64,000 bases of DNA from Kiloniella majae (GTDB lineage: Bacteria; Pseudomonadota; Alphaproteobacteria; Kiloniellales; Kiloniellaceae): assembly GCF_002118315.1 (NCBI RefSeq), contig NZ_MTSZ01000006.1, forward strand, positions 62,001-126,000. The letters run 5' to 3'. Of the stretch, positions 26,920 to 36,331 are shown piece by piece. The notes beneath the pieces were generated by a model, which was not told the DNA's origin, did no database searches, and saw only the letters and a list, made by a program, of their open reading frames with translations. Numbering within the stretch: position 1 is the first letter of the stretch; each line of letters opens with the position of its first letter. The position numbers and the translations under genes are program-made.

Positions 26920-28068
26920 GTGAGTAATACCCTAATGATCCGTATTTCAAGTAATTTTGATGCAGGCAATATCCGCTGTCTGTCTTCTGATAATCCTTCT
27001 GATATCCAGTTAGAAATCGAATCAGACACGAATTCTCATTTTTATCAGTGGTTTTACTTTCGTCTTAGCGGCGCACAGGATCAGGCTTGTACTTTAAAAA
27101 TTCTCAATGCTGGTGGTGCAGCTTACCCTGGTGGATGGGAAAACTATCAGGCTGTTGCTTCTTATGATCGAGAAACCTGGTTCAGAGTACCAACAACGTC
27201 GTATGACGGAGAAACGTTAACAATTGAATTTACGCCGGGATATAACTCAGTCTATTTTGCTTATTTTGCCCCCTACTCTATGGAACGACACGCAGATCTC
27301 ATCGCTGAAGCTCAGCATGGTCAAGGTGTTAATCTCGATGTCTTGGGACAGACGATTGACGGTCAGGATATTGATCTTTTAACGATCGGCGAAGCGGATA
27401 AGAACAAAAAGACATGCTGGGTGATTGGAAGACAACACCCGGGAGAAAGCATGACAGAGTTCTGGATGGAAGGCTTTTTGGGCCGCCTGCTTGATGAAAA
27501 TGATGCGACGGCACGAGAACTGTTAAAAAAGGCTGTTTTTTATGTTGTTCCGAACATGAATCCGGACGGCAGTCGACGGGGAAATCTTCGCGTTAATGCT
27601 GTTGGATCAAATTTGAACCGTGAATGGCAGGCACCTTCGTTGGAAAAGAGTCCCGAAGTTTATTACGTCCGTCAAAAGATGATGGAAACCGGGGTTGATC
27701 TTATGTTTGATATTCACGGTGATGAGGCTATTCCGCATAACTTTATTGCAGGAACACATGGCATCCCGTCCTTTGATGATCGTTTGTTAAACTTGTTGGA
27801 TCATTTCCAGAGCTATTACATGGAAGCCAACCCCGATTTTCAAACCACTCACGGATATCCTCAGAATGAACCGGGGAAAGCCAATCTTACAATCTGCAGC
27901 AACAATACGGCTGAAACACATGATTGCCTGTCGATGACATTAGAAATGCCTTTTAAAGATACGGCTGATGCGCCAAATGAATTTGAAGGCTGGTCACCTG
28001 ATCGATCTGAAAAGCTTGGCGCCAGTAGTTTGGACCCTATTTACCGGATAATTAATGATCTTCGATAG
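26920..28068 (+). CDS. M14 family zinc carboxypeptidase (cytosolic carboxypeptidase-like)
   Basis: 382 residues. An N-terminal beta-sandwich domain (about 1-120) precedes an M14 catalytic domain. The zinc ligands are H173 and E176 (GRQHPGESMTEFW) and H266 (DIHGDE), and the catalytic base is E342 (LEMPFKD). The arrangement matches the M14D / CCP-like subfamily found in many Proteobacteria. No signal peptide is present, so it should trim peptides in the cytoplasm. The GTG at 26920 is the longest start; an ATG at 26935 (MIRISSNFDAGN) is equally possible. The next gene, 50 bp downstream, encodes a peptide-type binding protein. Confidence 0.9.
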   Translation: MSNTLMIRISSNFDAGNIRCLSSDNPSDIQLEIESDTNSHFYQWFYFRLSGAQDQACTLKILNAGGAAYPGGWENYQAVASYDRETWFRVPTTSYDGETLTIEFTPGYNSVYFAYFAPYSMERHADLIAEAQHGQGVNLDVLGQTIDGQDIDLLTIGEADKNKKTCWVIGRQHPGESMTEFWMEGFLGRLLDENDATARELLKKAVFYVVPNMNPDGSRRGNLRVNAVGSNLNREWQAPSLEKSPEVYYVRQKMMETGVDLMFDIHGDEAIPHNFIAGTHGIPSFDDRLLNLLDHFQSYYMEANPDFQTTHGYPQNEPGKANLTICSNNTAETHDCLSMTLEMPFKDTADAPNEFEGWSPDRSEKLGASSLDPIYRIINDLR

Positions 28069-28118
28069 GATCTTCACGTAAGATAGAGTGCTGGGGTTTC
28101 GGTAGTGTTGAGAGAGAA

Positions 28119-30074
28119 ATGAATAAAATAGCTGGTAAACTTATAAAAACGTCAATCAAATCATTGGCGATATTAAGTATGGTGACAGGAATATCCTCTA
28201 GCTTTGCGGAAACCTATCTCTCTCCTGTCTCTGACTTTAAACCTGAATTACTTCGGGAAGTCCCGGTTTTTGAAGGCAAGGTTATCAATGGTGAGATGCT
28301 TCCCATTGCAAAACGAGTTCCTGAAAATCCCTTTGTTGTTAAGCAAAGCCATCACTGGCAAGCGGGAAAATATGGCGGTTCAATCCGAAGTTTGATTGCG
28401 AAGTCAAAGGATGTTCGACTGTTTTCCGTTTATGGCTATGCCCGTCTTATTGGTTACACACCGGATCTTGGCTTTACCACGGATATTTTAGATAAGCTCG
28501 ACGTCCAAGAAGGCCGTATTTTTACGCTGACACTTCGTAAAGGGCATAAATGGTCAGATGGGCACCCTTTTACGTCTGCTGATTTCAAGTACTTTTGGGA
28601 CGATGTTGCCAATGATAGCAACTTAAGGCCCTTTGGGCCCCCTGCCGAGTTACTGGTTGATGGAGAAATGCCCACGGTGGAAATTCTTGATGAATTAACC
28701 GTTCGGTATAGTTGGTCGGTCCCTAACCCCTTTTTCCTTCCAAGTTTGGCAGCAACACGTCCGCTTTATCTTTTCCAGCCAGCACACTACATGAAGCAGT
28801 TTCATGCAAAATATGTAGATGCTGATGAATTGGAACAACGTGTCACAAAAGCCGGGGCGCGAAACTGGGTACAGCTCCACAATCGTAAAGCACGGCAGTA
28901 TAAATTTACGAACCCTAAACTGCCGACATTACAGCCGTGGGTGAATACGGTGAAGCCGCCTTCGACGCGATTTGTTGGCAAAAGAAATCCCTTCTATCAC
29001 AGGGTAGATGAATTTGGGCATCAACTTCCCTATGCGGATGAATTCATACTTTCAGTTGCCGGAGGGGGATTAATTCCAGCAAAGGTTGGTTCGGGAGATT
29101 CTGATTTACAATCCAGAGGACTTAACTTTTCCGACTATACGTTTTTAAAAGGGAATGATGATCAAAACGGGTATTCCGTGCGTCTTTGGAAGACAGTTCG
29201 TGGATCACAATTTGCGCTCTATCCCAATTTGAACGCAAAGGATCCTGAGTGGCGTAAGTTGAACCGGGATAAAAGGTTTCGTCATGCGCTGTCTCTGGCG
29301 ACTAATCGCTATGAATTAAACCAGGTGCTCTATTACGGACTTGGTCTTGAAGGTAATAACACTGTTTTACCGAGCAGTAGTCTTTATAAAGAAGAGTATT
29401 TCAAGAAGTGGACTGAATTTGATCTGGAAAAAGCCAATGCGCTTTTGGATGAAATCGGCCTGACACAACGAGATGAAGATGGTCTTCGTTTGTTGAACGA
29501 TGGGCGCCCGATGAAGGTTATTATTGAAACGGCGGGTGAAAGTAGTGAAGAGACGGACATTCTGGAATTAATCGCAGATTCCTGGTTGAAAATTGGAGTA
29601 AAACTTTATCCAAAACCTTCCCAAAGAGAAGTTTTACGTAACAGAATTTTTTCTGGCGAAACCAATATGTCGCTTTGGTATGGCAATCTCAATGCGCTTT
29701 TATCACCGCATTCGTCGCCTGCTGAACTGGTTCCTCGACAGCAACAGTCTTTCCAGTGGCCAAAATGGGGACAGTATGTGGAAACCAAAGGTAATGCTGG
29801 CGAAGAAGTTGATATTACTAAAGCAAAAGAACTGAATAATCTTTATATTCTCTGGTTCAGAGCACAGTCAACGGCAGAAAAGAAAGACATTTGGCAACGT
29901 ATTCTGGAAATCAATGCCGAGGAAACCTACACGATCGGACTGGTTGCTGAAATTCCTCAGCCGGTGGCTTTATCAAACAAGCTCATGAATGTGCCGGAAG
30001 ACGGTTTTTACAACTGGGAGCCTGGTGCTCTACTTGGCGTTTATAAGCCTGATGGCTTCTGGTTTAACGAGTAG
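28119..30074 (+). CDS. Family-5 (peptide-type) ABC solute-binding protein, no permease nearby
   Basis: 651 residues. A Sec signal (about 1-29, ending SSSFAE) is followed by SBP_bac_5, seen in FTLTLRKGHKWSDGHPFTSADFKYFWDDV and FRHALSLATNRYELNQ. It belongs to the larger (>600 aa) class of family-5 proteins, which bind oligopeptides, opines or glycosides. The usual dpp/opp permease and ATPase genes are missing here, since the operon ends in a terminator directly after this gene. With the M14 peptidase upstream, peptide use is a plausible role. Confidence 0.9.
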   Translation: MNKIAGKLIKTSIKSLAILSMVTGISSSFAETYLSPVSDFKPELLREVPVFEGKVINGEMLPIAKRVPENPFVVKQSHHWQAGKYGGSIRSLIAKSKDVRLFSVYGYARLIGYTPDLGFTTDILDKLDVQEGRIFTLTLRKGHKWSDGHPFTSADFKYFWDDVANDSNLRPFGPPAELLVDGEMPTVEILDELTVRYSWSVPNPFFLPSLAATRPLYLFQPAHYMKQFHAKYVDADELEQRVTKAGARNWVQLHNRKARQYKFTNPKLPTLQPWVNTVKPPSTRFVGKRNPFYHRVDEFGHQLPYADEFILSVAGGGLIPAKVGSGDSDLQSRGLNFSDYTFLKGNDDQNGYSVRLWKTVRGSQFALYPNLNAKDPEWRKLNRDKRFRHALSLATNRYELNQVLYYGLGLEGNNTVLPSSSLYKEEYFKKWTEFDLEKANALLDEIGLTQRDEDGLRLLNDGRPMKVIIETAGESSEETDILELIADSWLKIGVKLYPKPSQREVLRNRIFSGETNMSLWYGNLNALLSPHSSPAELVPRQQQSFQWPKWGQYVETKGNAGEEVDITKAKELNNLYILWFRAQSTAEKKDIWQRILEINAEETYTIGLVAEIPQPVALSNKLMNVPEDGFYNWEPGALLGVYKPDGFWFNE

Positions 30075-30084
30075 TTATCATGTG

Positions 30085-30122
30085 AAAAAATAGGCGATGA
30101 AATTATCATCGCCTATTTTTTT
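30085..30122. terminator. Bidirectional terminator
   Basis: A 16-bp stem AAAAAATAGGCGATGA / TCATCGCCTATTTTTT with a five-base loop. It lies between the family-5 binding protein and the convergent MBL hydrolase. Confidence 0.92.
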
Positions 30123-30130
30123 ACGATTTT

Positions 30131-30910
30131 CTATTTTACTTCGAAGGTTAGGCCATCATACCCAGGCTCAACACCCTCGGGACATTTTGATAATAAATCA
30201 TCATAGTCCACTTGCTGGTTCATATGGGTAAGGATTGTTCTTTCAGGCTTTAAGCGTTCCACCCAGCTAAGAGTTTTTTCAAAGTGAGCATGTGATGGGT
30301 GCGGCTCATACCGTAGGCAATCGACAATCCAGTGCTTTACACCAGCCAGTGTTTCAAAGGCGCGTTCATCAAGGTCAAAAACATCTGTCGAATAGGCAAA
30401 ATCGCCAAAACGAAATCCGAGAGACGTTGTGTTACCATGGTTTTGATAGAAAGGTGTAATTTCAATCGATCCTACCTTAAAGGGACCATCGATGGTTTTA
30501 TCATCCATCATTGGTGTATAGGTACTTTCAGGATCACACGAAGATGTAAACGCATAGGCAAAGCGGTTTGTAATAATTTCTCTATCTGCTTCGTCCATAA
30601 ATGCTTCAATCGGACCACCAGCTTTATAGGCCAGATACCTTAGTTCGTCCAATCCATGAATATGATCAGCGTGATCGTGGGTATAGAGAACGGCATCAAT
30701 ATATTCTACCCCGGCGTCCAAAAGCTGAATTCTTAGATCTGGACCTGTATCAACCAGGATAGTCGTGTCTTCATGCTCGACAAGGATGGAAACTCTGCGA
30801 CGTCTGTTTTTCGGGTTTTCCGGGTTACAGTTCCCCCAATTGCCACCGGCTGCACCCGAACAAATGGGAACACCACCGGAACCACCGCATCCTAGCATTG
30901 TAATTTTCAT
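30131..30910 (-). CDS. MBL-fold metallo-hydrolase (PhnP-like)
   Basis: 259 residues. The metal-binding motif THDHADH (H78, H80, D82, H83) is followed by IHGLDELRYLAY, with later ligands in a FYQNHGNTTS-like stretch and FAYSTDVFD. The N terminus MLGCGGSGGVPICSG with nearby Cys residues is typical of the PhnP/RNase-Z-like branch. It is the last gene of the metG-tatD block, the same position as in many Alphaproteobacteria. A phosphodiesterase-type role is likely but the substrate is unknown. Confidence 0.9.
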   Translation of the reverse strand: MKITMLGCGGSGGVPICSGAAGGNWGNCNPENPKNRRRRVSILVEHEDTTILVDTGPDLRIQLLDAGVEYIDAVLYTHDHADHIHGLDELRYLAYKAGGPIEAFMDEADREIITNRFAYAFTSSCDPESTYTPMMDDKTIDGPFKVGSIEITPFYQNHGNTTSLGFRFGDFAYSTDVFDLDERAFETLAGVKHWIVDCLRYEPHPSHAHFEKTLSWVERLKPERTILTHMNQQVDYDDLLSKCPEGVEPGYDGLTFEVK

Positions 30911-30912
30911 GA

Positions 30913-31701
30913 TTATGCTGCCGTCGGCCTTTGAGCTTTTGTAAATAGACGATAAAAGTTATCAGTCGTTGCTGTATGAATTTCCTGCAAACTTACCTTT
31001 TTAACATTGGCCAAAGCTTCTGCAGTATGGCGAACAAAAGAAGGTTCATTCTTTTTGCCACGCATTGGAACCGGTGCCAAATAAGGACTGTCCGTTTCAA
31101 TCAGCAAGCGATCAAGTGGTGCTTCGGAAATTGTTGTTCTGATATCTTCGGCTGACTTATAGGTGATAATCCCGGATAGAGATATGTAAAAACCCATTTC
31201 CAAGGATGCTTTTGCTAATTCAGGCCCCGCCGTAAAACAATGAATTAGCGCGGGATAGGCACCTTTGTCGAATTCATCACGCATGATGGCAATGGTATCG
31301 TCATCTGCATCACGGGTGTGAACAACAAGCGGAAGACCTGTTTCTCTTGCAGCTTCAATGTGAGCCCGGAAACTTTCTTGCTGTCGATCTCTGGGGGCGT
31401 GGTCATAGTAGTAATCAAGACCACTTTCACCCAAACCGATTACTTTTGGTTCCTTGGCTTTTTCAATCAGGATCTCCGGAGATGATAGCCCTTCGGTTCC
31501 TGCTTCGTGTGGATGGATGCCAACGGTGCAATAGATATCATTATTTGCATTTGCGATGCCCAAAACTGTATCGAAAGTGGATAGTTTGGTACCGATGGTA
31601 ACCATACAGCCAATTCCAACATCACGGGCACGTGTTAAAGCATCTTCAAGATCACCATCTTTTAGAAAGTAATCGAGATGACAATGAGAGTCGACAATCA
31701 T
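30913..31701 (-). CDS. tatD: TatD family metal-dependent hydrolase
   Basis: 262 residues. Metal ligands are visible as DSHCHLDYF (H6, H8), GLGESGLDYYYD (Glu), VVHTRDADDD, LIHCFTAG and IETDSPYLAPVP (Asp). TatD proteins are deoxyribonucleases or 3'-5' exonucleases. The ATG overlaps the stop of metG by one base, and only 2 bp separate the stop from the MBL gene, so the three are translated from one message. Confidence 0.94.
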   Translation of the reverse strand: MIVDSHCHLDYFLKDGDLEDALTRARDVGIGCMVTIGTKLSTFDTVLGIANANNDIYCTVGIHPHEAGTEGLSSPEILIEKAKEPKVIGLGESGLDYYYDHAPRDRQQESFRAHIEAARETGLPLVVHTRDADDDTIAIMRDEFDKGAYPALIHCFTAGPELAKASLEMGFYISLSGIITYKSAEDIRTTISEAPLDRLLIETDSPYLAPVPMRGKKNEPSFVRHTAEALANVKKVSLQEIHTATTDNFYRLFTKAQRPTAA

Positions 31702-33254
31702 TATGCCCCCTCTTCCTCTATATACCGTGGGAAAACACCCTGCGGTTTATCGATTTCAACGCCCGTAGAAAGTGCAATTTTCAGATCTGAGAAAGTGCGT
31801 GCATCTGCAGGAAGGTTGAGCTGATTTAGCATCGTTTCCATTGATTCAGGCATAACGGGTTGAAGAAGAATTGCTATTTGGCGAATAGTTTCAGTCAGAA
31901 CATACAAAACAGTTCCCATACGGGCCAAATCTGTTTTCTTTAATGTCCAAGGCGCTTGTTCATCAACATATTTATTGGCTGCTGAAATAACGTTCCAAAC
32001 AGATTCCAAACCACGGTGGAAGCTTTGTTTGTCGAAATCATTTCTGAGTTTGTCATGCAACGCAGTTACACTATCAAGGAGTTCCTTGTCAGCATCAGTG
32101 AAATCTCCATGTTCAGGGATTTTACCTTCGCAGTTTTTGAAAACCATCGAAAGAACACGCTGAGCCAGATTCCCAATATCGTTTGCCAGATCTCCGTTCA
32201 TCCGGGAAATCATGGCCTGTTTTGAATAGTCGCCATCTTTCCCAAAGGGAACTTCCCGCATCATAAAGTATCGGACCTGATCGAGGCCGTATTCTTCGAT
32301 AAGGGCGTTAGGATCAATTACATTCCCAACTGACTTCGAAATCTTTTGACCTTCATTCGTCCACCACCCATGCGCAAAGATACGCTTTGGTAGCGGTAAA
32401 TCGGCAGCCATAAGGAAAGCGGGCCAATAGATAGCATGGAAGCGAAGAATGTCTTTTCCAACCATATGAAGATCTGCGGGCCAGAAGTTTTTATATTCTG
32501 TCGCACTTTCATCCGGGTAACCAACTGCAGTCAGATAATTCGTTAAGGCATCGAGCCAAACATACATGATGTGATCATCGTTACCGGGAACCTGAACACC
32601 CCAGTTAAAGGTTGTCCGGCTGACAGAAAGGTCTCTTAAGCCACCTTTGACAAAACTGATCACTTCGTTTCGACGGCTGTCAGGGCCAACAAAAGATGGG
32701 TCGTTTTCGTAAAGCGCTAATAATTCATCTTCAAAAGCAGAGAGTTTGAAGAAATAAGATGGCTCTTCCACCCATTCAACTTCTGCACCCGTTGGTGCGA
32801 TACGCTTGCCGTCGGCATTTTTAGTAAGTTCTGTCTCTGTATAGAAGGCTTCATCGCGAACAGCGTACCATCCGGCGTAACTTCCTAAATAGATAAAGCC
32901 TTTATCTTCGAGGACCTGCCAAAGCTTTTGACATGCTTTCTTGTGGCGATCTTCAGTTGTTCTGATGAAATCATCATTTGAATAGTTACAGGTTTTAGTA
33001 AGGTCTCTGAAATTCTGAGATACCTGATCTGTAAAAGTTTGTGGATCAATACCTGCTTTTTCGGCTGAAGTCTCGACTTTCTGACCATGTTCATCGGTCC
33101 CGGTCAGAAACTTCACATCATATCCATCCAGCCTTTTGAAGCGAGCAAGTACATCGCAGGCGAGTGTGGTATAGGCATGCCCAATATGTGGCTTATCATT
33201 CACATAATAGATGGGCGTCGTGATATAATAGGATCCGTTTTCTGATCCAGTCAT
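31701..33254 (-). CDS. metG: Methionyl-tRNA synthetase
   Basis: A class I aminoacyl-tRNA synthetase that charges tRNA-Met. The HIGH motif is HIGH itself at residues 23-26 (KPHIGHAYTTLACD), and the KMSKS equivalent is KISKS in EGQKISKSVGNVIDP. The anticodon-binding helical domain follows. At 517 residues it lacks the C-terminal EMAP-like dimerisation domain. The frame is open to 33284, but the ATG at 33254 has AGGAG six bases upstream and yields the family N terminus. Confidence 0.96.
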   Translation of the reverse strand: MTGSENGSYYITTPIYYVNDKPHIGHAYTTLACDVLARFKRLDGYDVKFLTGTDEHGQKVETSAEKAGIDPQTFTDQVSQNFRDLTKTCNYSNDDFIRTTEDRHKKACQKLWQVLEDKGFIYLGSYAGWYAVRDEAFYTETELTKNADGKRIAPTGAEVEWVEEPSYFFKLSAFEDELLALYENDPSFVGPDSRRNEVISFVKGGLRDLSVSRTTFNWGVQVPGNDDHIMYVWLDALTNYLTAVGYPDESATEYKNFWPADLHMVGKDILRFHAIYWPAFLMAADLPLPKRIFAHGWWTNEGQKISKSVGNVIDPNALIEEYGLDQVRYFMMREVPFGKDGDYSKQAMISRMNGDLANDIGNLAQRVLSMVFKNCEGKIPEHGDFTDADKELLDSVTALHDKLRNDFDKQSFHRGLESVWNVISAANKYVDEQAPWTLKKTDLARMGTVLYVLTETIRQIAILLQPVMPESMETMLNQLNLPADARTFSDLKIALSTGVEIDKPQGVFPRYIEEEGA

Positions 33255-33299
33255 AGGGAACTCCTGATCAACAGCACTTGCCATGGTACCCTGTGTTAA

Positions 33300-34415
33300 T
33301 CAGGCAGTCAGGGTCTGGAGTTCCGTTAAGGTTGTCACAACGACCTGCTTCTTATCCAGATTAGCACGAGTAGCACGGGCATAATTCTTCGAGCACTTCT
33401 CCCACAGGCCGAGCCATTGCGCAAGACCATGTCGTTCAATTAATGCAGAGATTAGTGTTTGTTCTTCGGGAATAACCATGTCCGGCATAACGCCTTGCCC
33501 TGATGTTTTCGTCAAACGGGCCAGCCACCAAAGGTACAGTTCCATACCTGTTTTAAAGGCGAGCGGATCTGAGCTGGAAAGTTTATCGGCAAAGGCATAA
33601 AGTTTGACCATATCCAGGTTCGGTAAGGTTGAAAGCAAGGAGATCATCTCTCTATAGAGATCAAGGCCTCCACTTTTCCAGAGGTCTAGCGCTTTTCCGA
33701 CTGAGCCTTCTGATAGTTTGGCTAACTGTGCAGCATCACCATCGGAGAGCTCTGGTACTTTATGTCTGAGTAAGGTAATAACCGTGTCTTCTTCCAGTGC
33801 TGCAAGCGGAAGATGACAGCATCTGGAATGGATGGTTTGCAGAATTTGTCCGGGAAGGTGTGATATTAGCAAAAGCACTGTTTTTTCTGGTGGCTCTTCC
33901 AGAACTTTGAGCAGAGCATTCGCTGCATTGGCATTCATTTCCTCTACAGCATCAACAATGACAATGCGCCAGCCACCTTCGATTGATGTCTTGTGAGAAA
34001 AGTTAACAATTTTACGAACTTCATCGACAGGAATTGTCGTTCGCATCTTGCCTTTTTCATCCGAACTTAACTCCAGGGTGACGAGATCGCCATGTGCACT
34101 GGCTGCAATTCTTTTCGCGACAGGATTGTCGGCACCAATATCCAATGTTGTCGGCGGTGCGCTATCGCCAAATAGGCTGTTGCCCTCATCCTCATTGATT
34201 TGATTCATAAGGAAGCGGGCAAAACGATAAGCAAGTGTTGCTTTGCCAATGCCTTTGGGACCTGTAAGCATCCATGCATGCGGAAGCTTGCCGGAATTAA
34301 ATCCCCTTAGAAGAGTTTCTTCTGCTCTTATATGGCCAATCAGGTCTTGTGTTGATCTGGGATGATCAATGATATCAGGTTCGGGCTGTGCCTTTTTTTT
34401 TGTCGCTTTAGCCAT
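33300..34415 (-). CDS. holB: DNA polymerase III subunit delta'
   Basis: 371 residues. A clamp-loader AAA+ fold with a degenerate P-loop GPKGIGKAT (about residues 52-60), WRIVIVDAVEEMNANAANALLKVLEEPPEKTVLLLISHLPGQILQTIHSRCCHLPL containing the conserved arginine-finger-type SRC motif, and a C-terminal collar domain. It acts in the replisome with gamma/tau and delta. It overlaps tmk by 8 bp, the usual alphaproteobacterial coupling. Confidence 0.95.
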   Translation of the reverse strand: MAKATKKKAQPEPDIIDHPRSTQDLIGHIRAEETLLRGFNSGKLPHAWMLTGPKGIGKATLAYRFARFLMNQINEDEGNSLFGDSAPPTTLDIGADNPVAKRIAASAHGDLVTLELSSDEKGKMRTTIPVDEVRKIVNFSHKTSIEGGWRIVIVDAVEEMNANAANALLKVLEEPPEKTVLLLISHLPGQILQTIHSRCCHLPLAALEEDTVITLLRHKVPELSDGDAAQLAKLSEGSVGKALDLWKSGGLDLYREMISLLSTLPNLDMVKLYAFADKLSSSDPLAFKTGMELYLWWLARLTKTSGQGVMPDMVIPEEQTLISALIERHGLAQWLGLWEKCSKNYARATRANLDKKQVVVTTLTELQTLTA

Positions 34416-35049
34416 CGAAAGAACCAGAAAATTTATTGGTTACTGCTTTCCATATCGAACTTTCGACATCATCCAGTGATTGCGTGGCGTCAATAACGAT
34501 GCAGCGTTTTGGCGCGTGTTTTGCTATTGATAGAAAGCCGTCGCGCATTCGTTCATGAAACGATGTTTCCATGCCTTCAAAGCGATTTTCTCCGAGATCG
34601 TGTCCTCTTGTCCGCCCAAGCCCGACGGAAACAGGTAAATCCAATATCAAGGTAAGGTCGGGTTGAAAATCACCAAGAACCCAATCGTGAAGATCTGTAA
34701 TTTTTTTTGCGCCTAAACCATGTCCTATGCCTTGATAGGCGACAGAGGAATCTGCAAAGCGGTCGCAAATTACCCATTCTCCCTTTTCAAGGGTGGGTTT
34801 TATTACCTTTTCGACGTGTTCTTGCCGAGCGGCAAACATCAAAAGAGCTTCTGTTTTGGGTGTCCAGCGGGATGCATCGCCGCGGACCAATAAGTCTCTA
34901 ATAAGTTCGGCCCCTGGCGTGCCTCCGGGCTCTCTTGTACAGGCGTTTTTGTAACCGTACTTGTCAAGACGTTGGGATAAGCGTTTGATTTGCGTGCTTT
35001 TCCCTGCCCCTTCTCCACCCTCAAGGGATATAAAATAACCTTTGGACAT
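34408..35049 (-). CDS. tmk: Thymidylate kinase
   Basis: 213 residues. The P-loop is EGGEGAGKSTQIKRL at the N terminus, the TREPGGT substrate motif and the DRFADSSVAYQG catalytic motif follow, and then the LID segment GRTRGHDLGENRFEG. It phosphorylates dTMP to dTDP. It overlaps holB at its 3' end and lies 5 bp after the carboxypeptidase gene. Confidence 0.97.
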   Translation of the reverse strand: MSKGYFISLEGGEGAGKSTQIKRLSQRLDKYGYKNACTREPGGTPGAELIRDLLVRGDASRWTPKTEALLMFAARQEHVEKVIKPTLEKGEWVICDRFADSSVAYQGIGHGLGAKKITDLHDWVLGDFQPDLTLILDLPVSVGLGRTRGHDLGENRFEGMETSFHERMRDGFLSIAKHAPKRCIVIDATQSLDDVESSIWKAVTNKFSGSFDG

Positions 35050-35054
35050 GGGCG

Positions 35055-36212
35055 TTATGATTTTCCGAATATCAGGTAATTCAGTGCAGAAACTATACGG
35101 CTAAAGCCCCCTTCTCTCTCTACTGAATTTGCAGCAACAAGTGGAACTTCGACTGTATCTATATCAGGCGCAGCAATTGTTAATGTCCCTAGTCTTTCGC
35201 CCTTTTCAATCGGGGTCTGGATCGGTCCAACATAATTGACTGTCGCGGTCATTTTATTTTTTGCATTCCGTGGCAACGTCAAGAGCAGATCGTCTTCAGG
35301 AACCAGATCAATGGTTTTCTCTGTGCCAAGCCAGACATCAGCAGTATCAACTGTTTCGCCTGCTTTAAAGAGTTCAAAATTATCAAACTCTCTAAAGGCC
35401 CAAGAAACCAGCCGCGCTGATTCTTCTGCACGTTCTTTGGCACTGCCCATACCATTCAAAACCATAATGATGCGGCGGTCCCCCTGCTTGGCGGAAGCCG
35501 TTAAACCATATCCAGCTTCTTCCGTGTGACCCGTTTTAAGGCCATCAGCGCCAAGGTTTTTATAAAGTAACGGATTTCTGTTTCCCTGTGTAATGCCGGA
35601 CCAGGTAAAGGATTTTTCCGAATAGACATCATAAAATTCAGGGAAGTCTGTAATAATACGATCAGCAAGGATAGCCAGATCTTTTGCAGTCATTCTCTGG
35701 CCGGGGTCTGGCCAACCCGTTGCATTGGCAAAGGTACTGTTTTCCATGCCAAGCTCGCGTGCTTTTGCAGTCATTTCCAGCGCGAAGTTTTCTTCCGACC
35801 CCCCCAGACCTTCTGCGACAACGATACAAGCATCATTTCCTGATTGAACAATAATACCGCGTAAGAGGTCGTGAATAGAAACTTCTTTGCCGACTTCGAC
35901 AAACATTTTTGAACCACCCTTGCGCCAGGCCTTTTCGCTGACAGGCAGTTTGTCATCGAGGGAAAGCCTGCCATCCTTAAGGCGCTCAAACACCATATAG
36001 GCGGTCATGATTTTACTCATGGAAGCCGGAGGCATAGAAACTTCGGCGTCTTTATTAATCAAAACCGTTTTGGTTGTATAATCAATCAGGTAGGCTTCTC
36101 GCGCTGATGTCTCAATGGCATGGGCTGATTGCGCGATAGCAAAGAGGCATGCGCCACCGAATAAAATAGATTTTAAAGAAGATCTAAAATTTGAATTTAT
36201 TTTGTTTTGCAA
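35055..36212 (-). CDS. dacC: D-alanyl-D-alanine carboxypeptidase (PBP5/6 type)
   Basis: 385 residues. A Sec signal ends at QSAHA (about residue 32). The three penicillin-binding motifs are present: SMSK (S64, K67), SGN (124-126) and KTG (226-228). A C-terminal PBP5-C beta domain follows, then an amphipathic tail (FSRIVSALNYLIFGK) that would anchor it to the periplasmic face of the inner membrane. It trims the terminal D-Ala of peptidoglycan peptides. The symbol is by family; dacA/dacF names are equally used. Confidence 0.95.
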   Translation of the reverse strand: MQNKINSNFRSSLKSILFGGACLFAIAQSAHAIETSAREAYLIDYTTKTVLINKDAEVSMPPASMSKIMTAYMVFERLKDGRLSLDDKLPVSEKAWRKGGSKMFVEVGKEVSIHDLLRGIIVQSGNDACIVVAEGLGGSEENFALEMTAKARELGMENSTFANATGWPDPGQRMTAKDLAILADRIITDFPEFYDVYSEKSFTWSGITQGNRNPLLYKNLGADGLKTGHTEEAGYGLTASAKQGDRRIIMVLNGMGSAKERAEESARLVSWAFREFDNFELFKAGETVDTADVWLGTEKTIDLVPEDDLLLTLPRNAKNKMTATVNYVGPIQTPIEKGERLGTLTIAAPDIDTVEVPLVAANSVEREGGFSRIVSALNYLIFGKS

Positions 36213-36331
36213 TGATCTGACCTGAGTGTCTTAGAGTTTTTTTTGAGAGTAATCTGTTACGTAGAGTTAGATGAGTACGGGGGTTTTGTGGAGAAAATAT
36301 GGCCCCCAGTCAGTATTAACTGACCAGAGCA

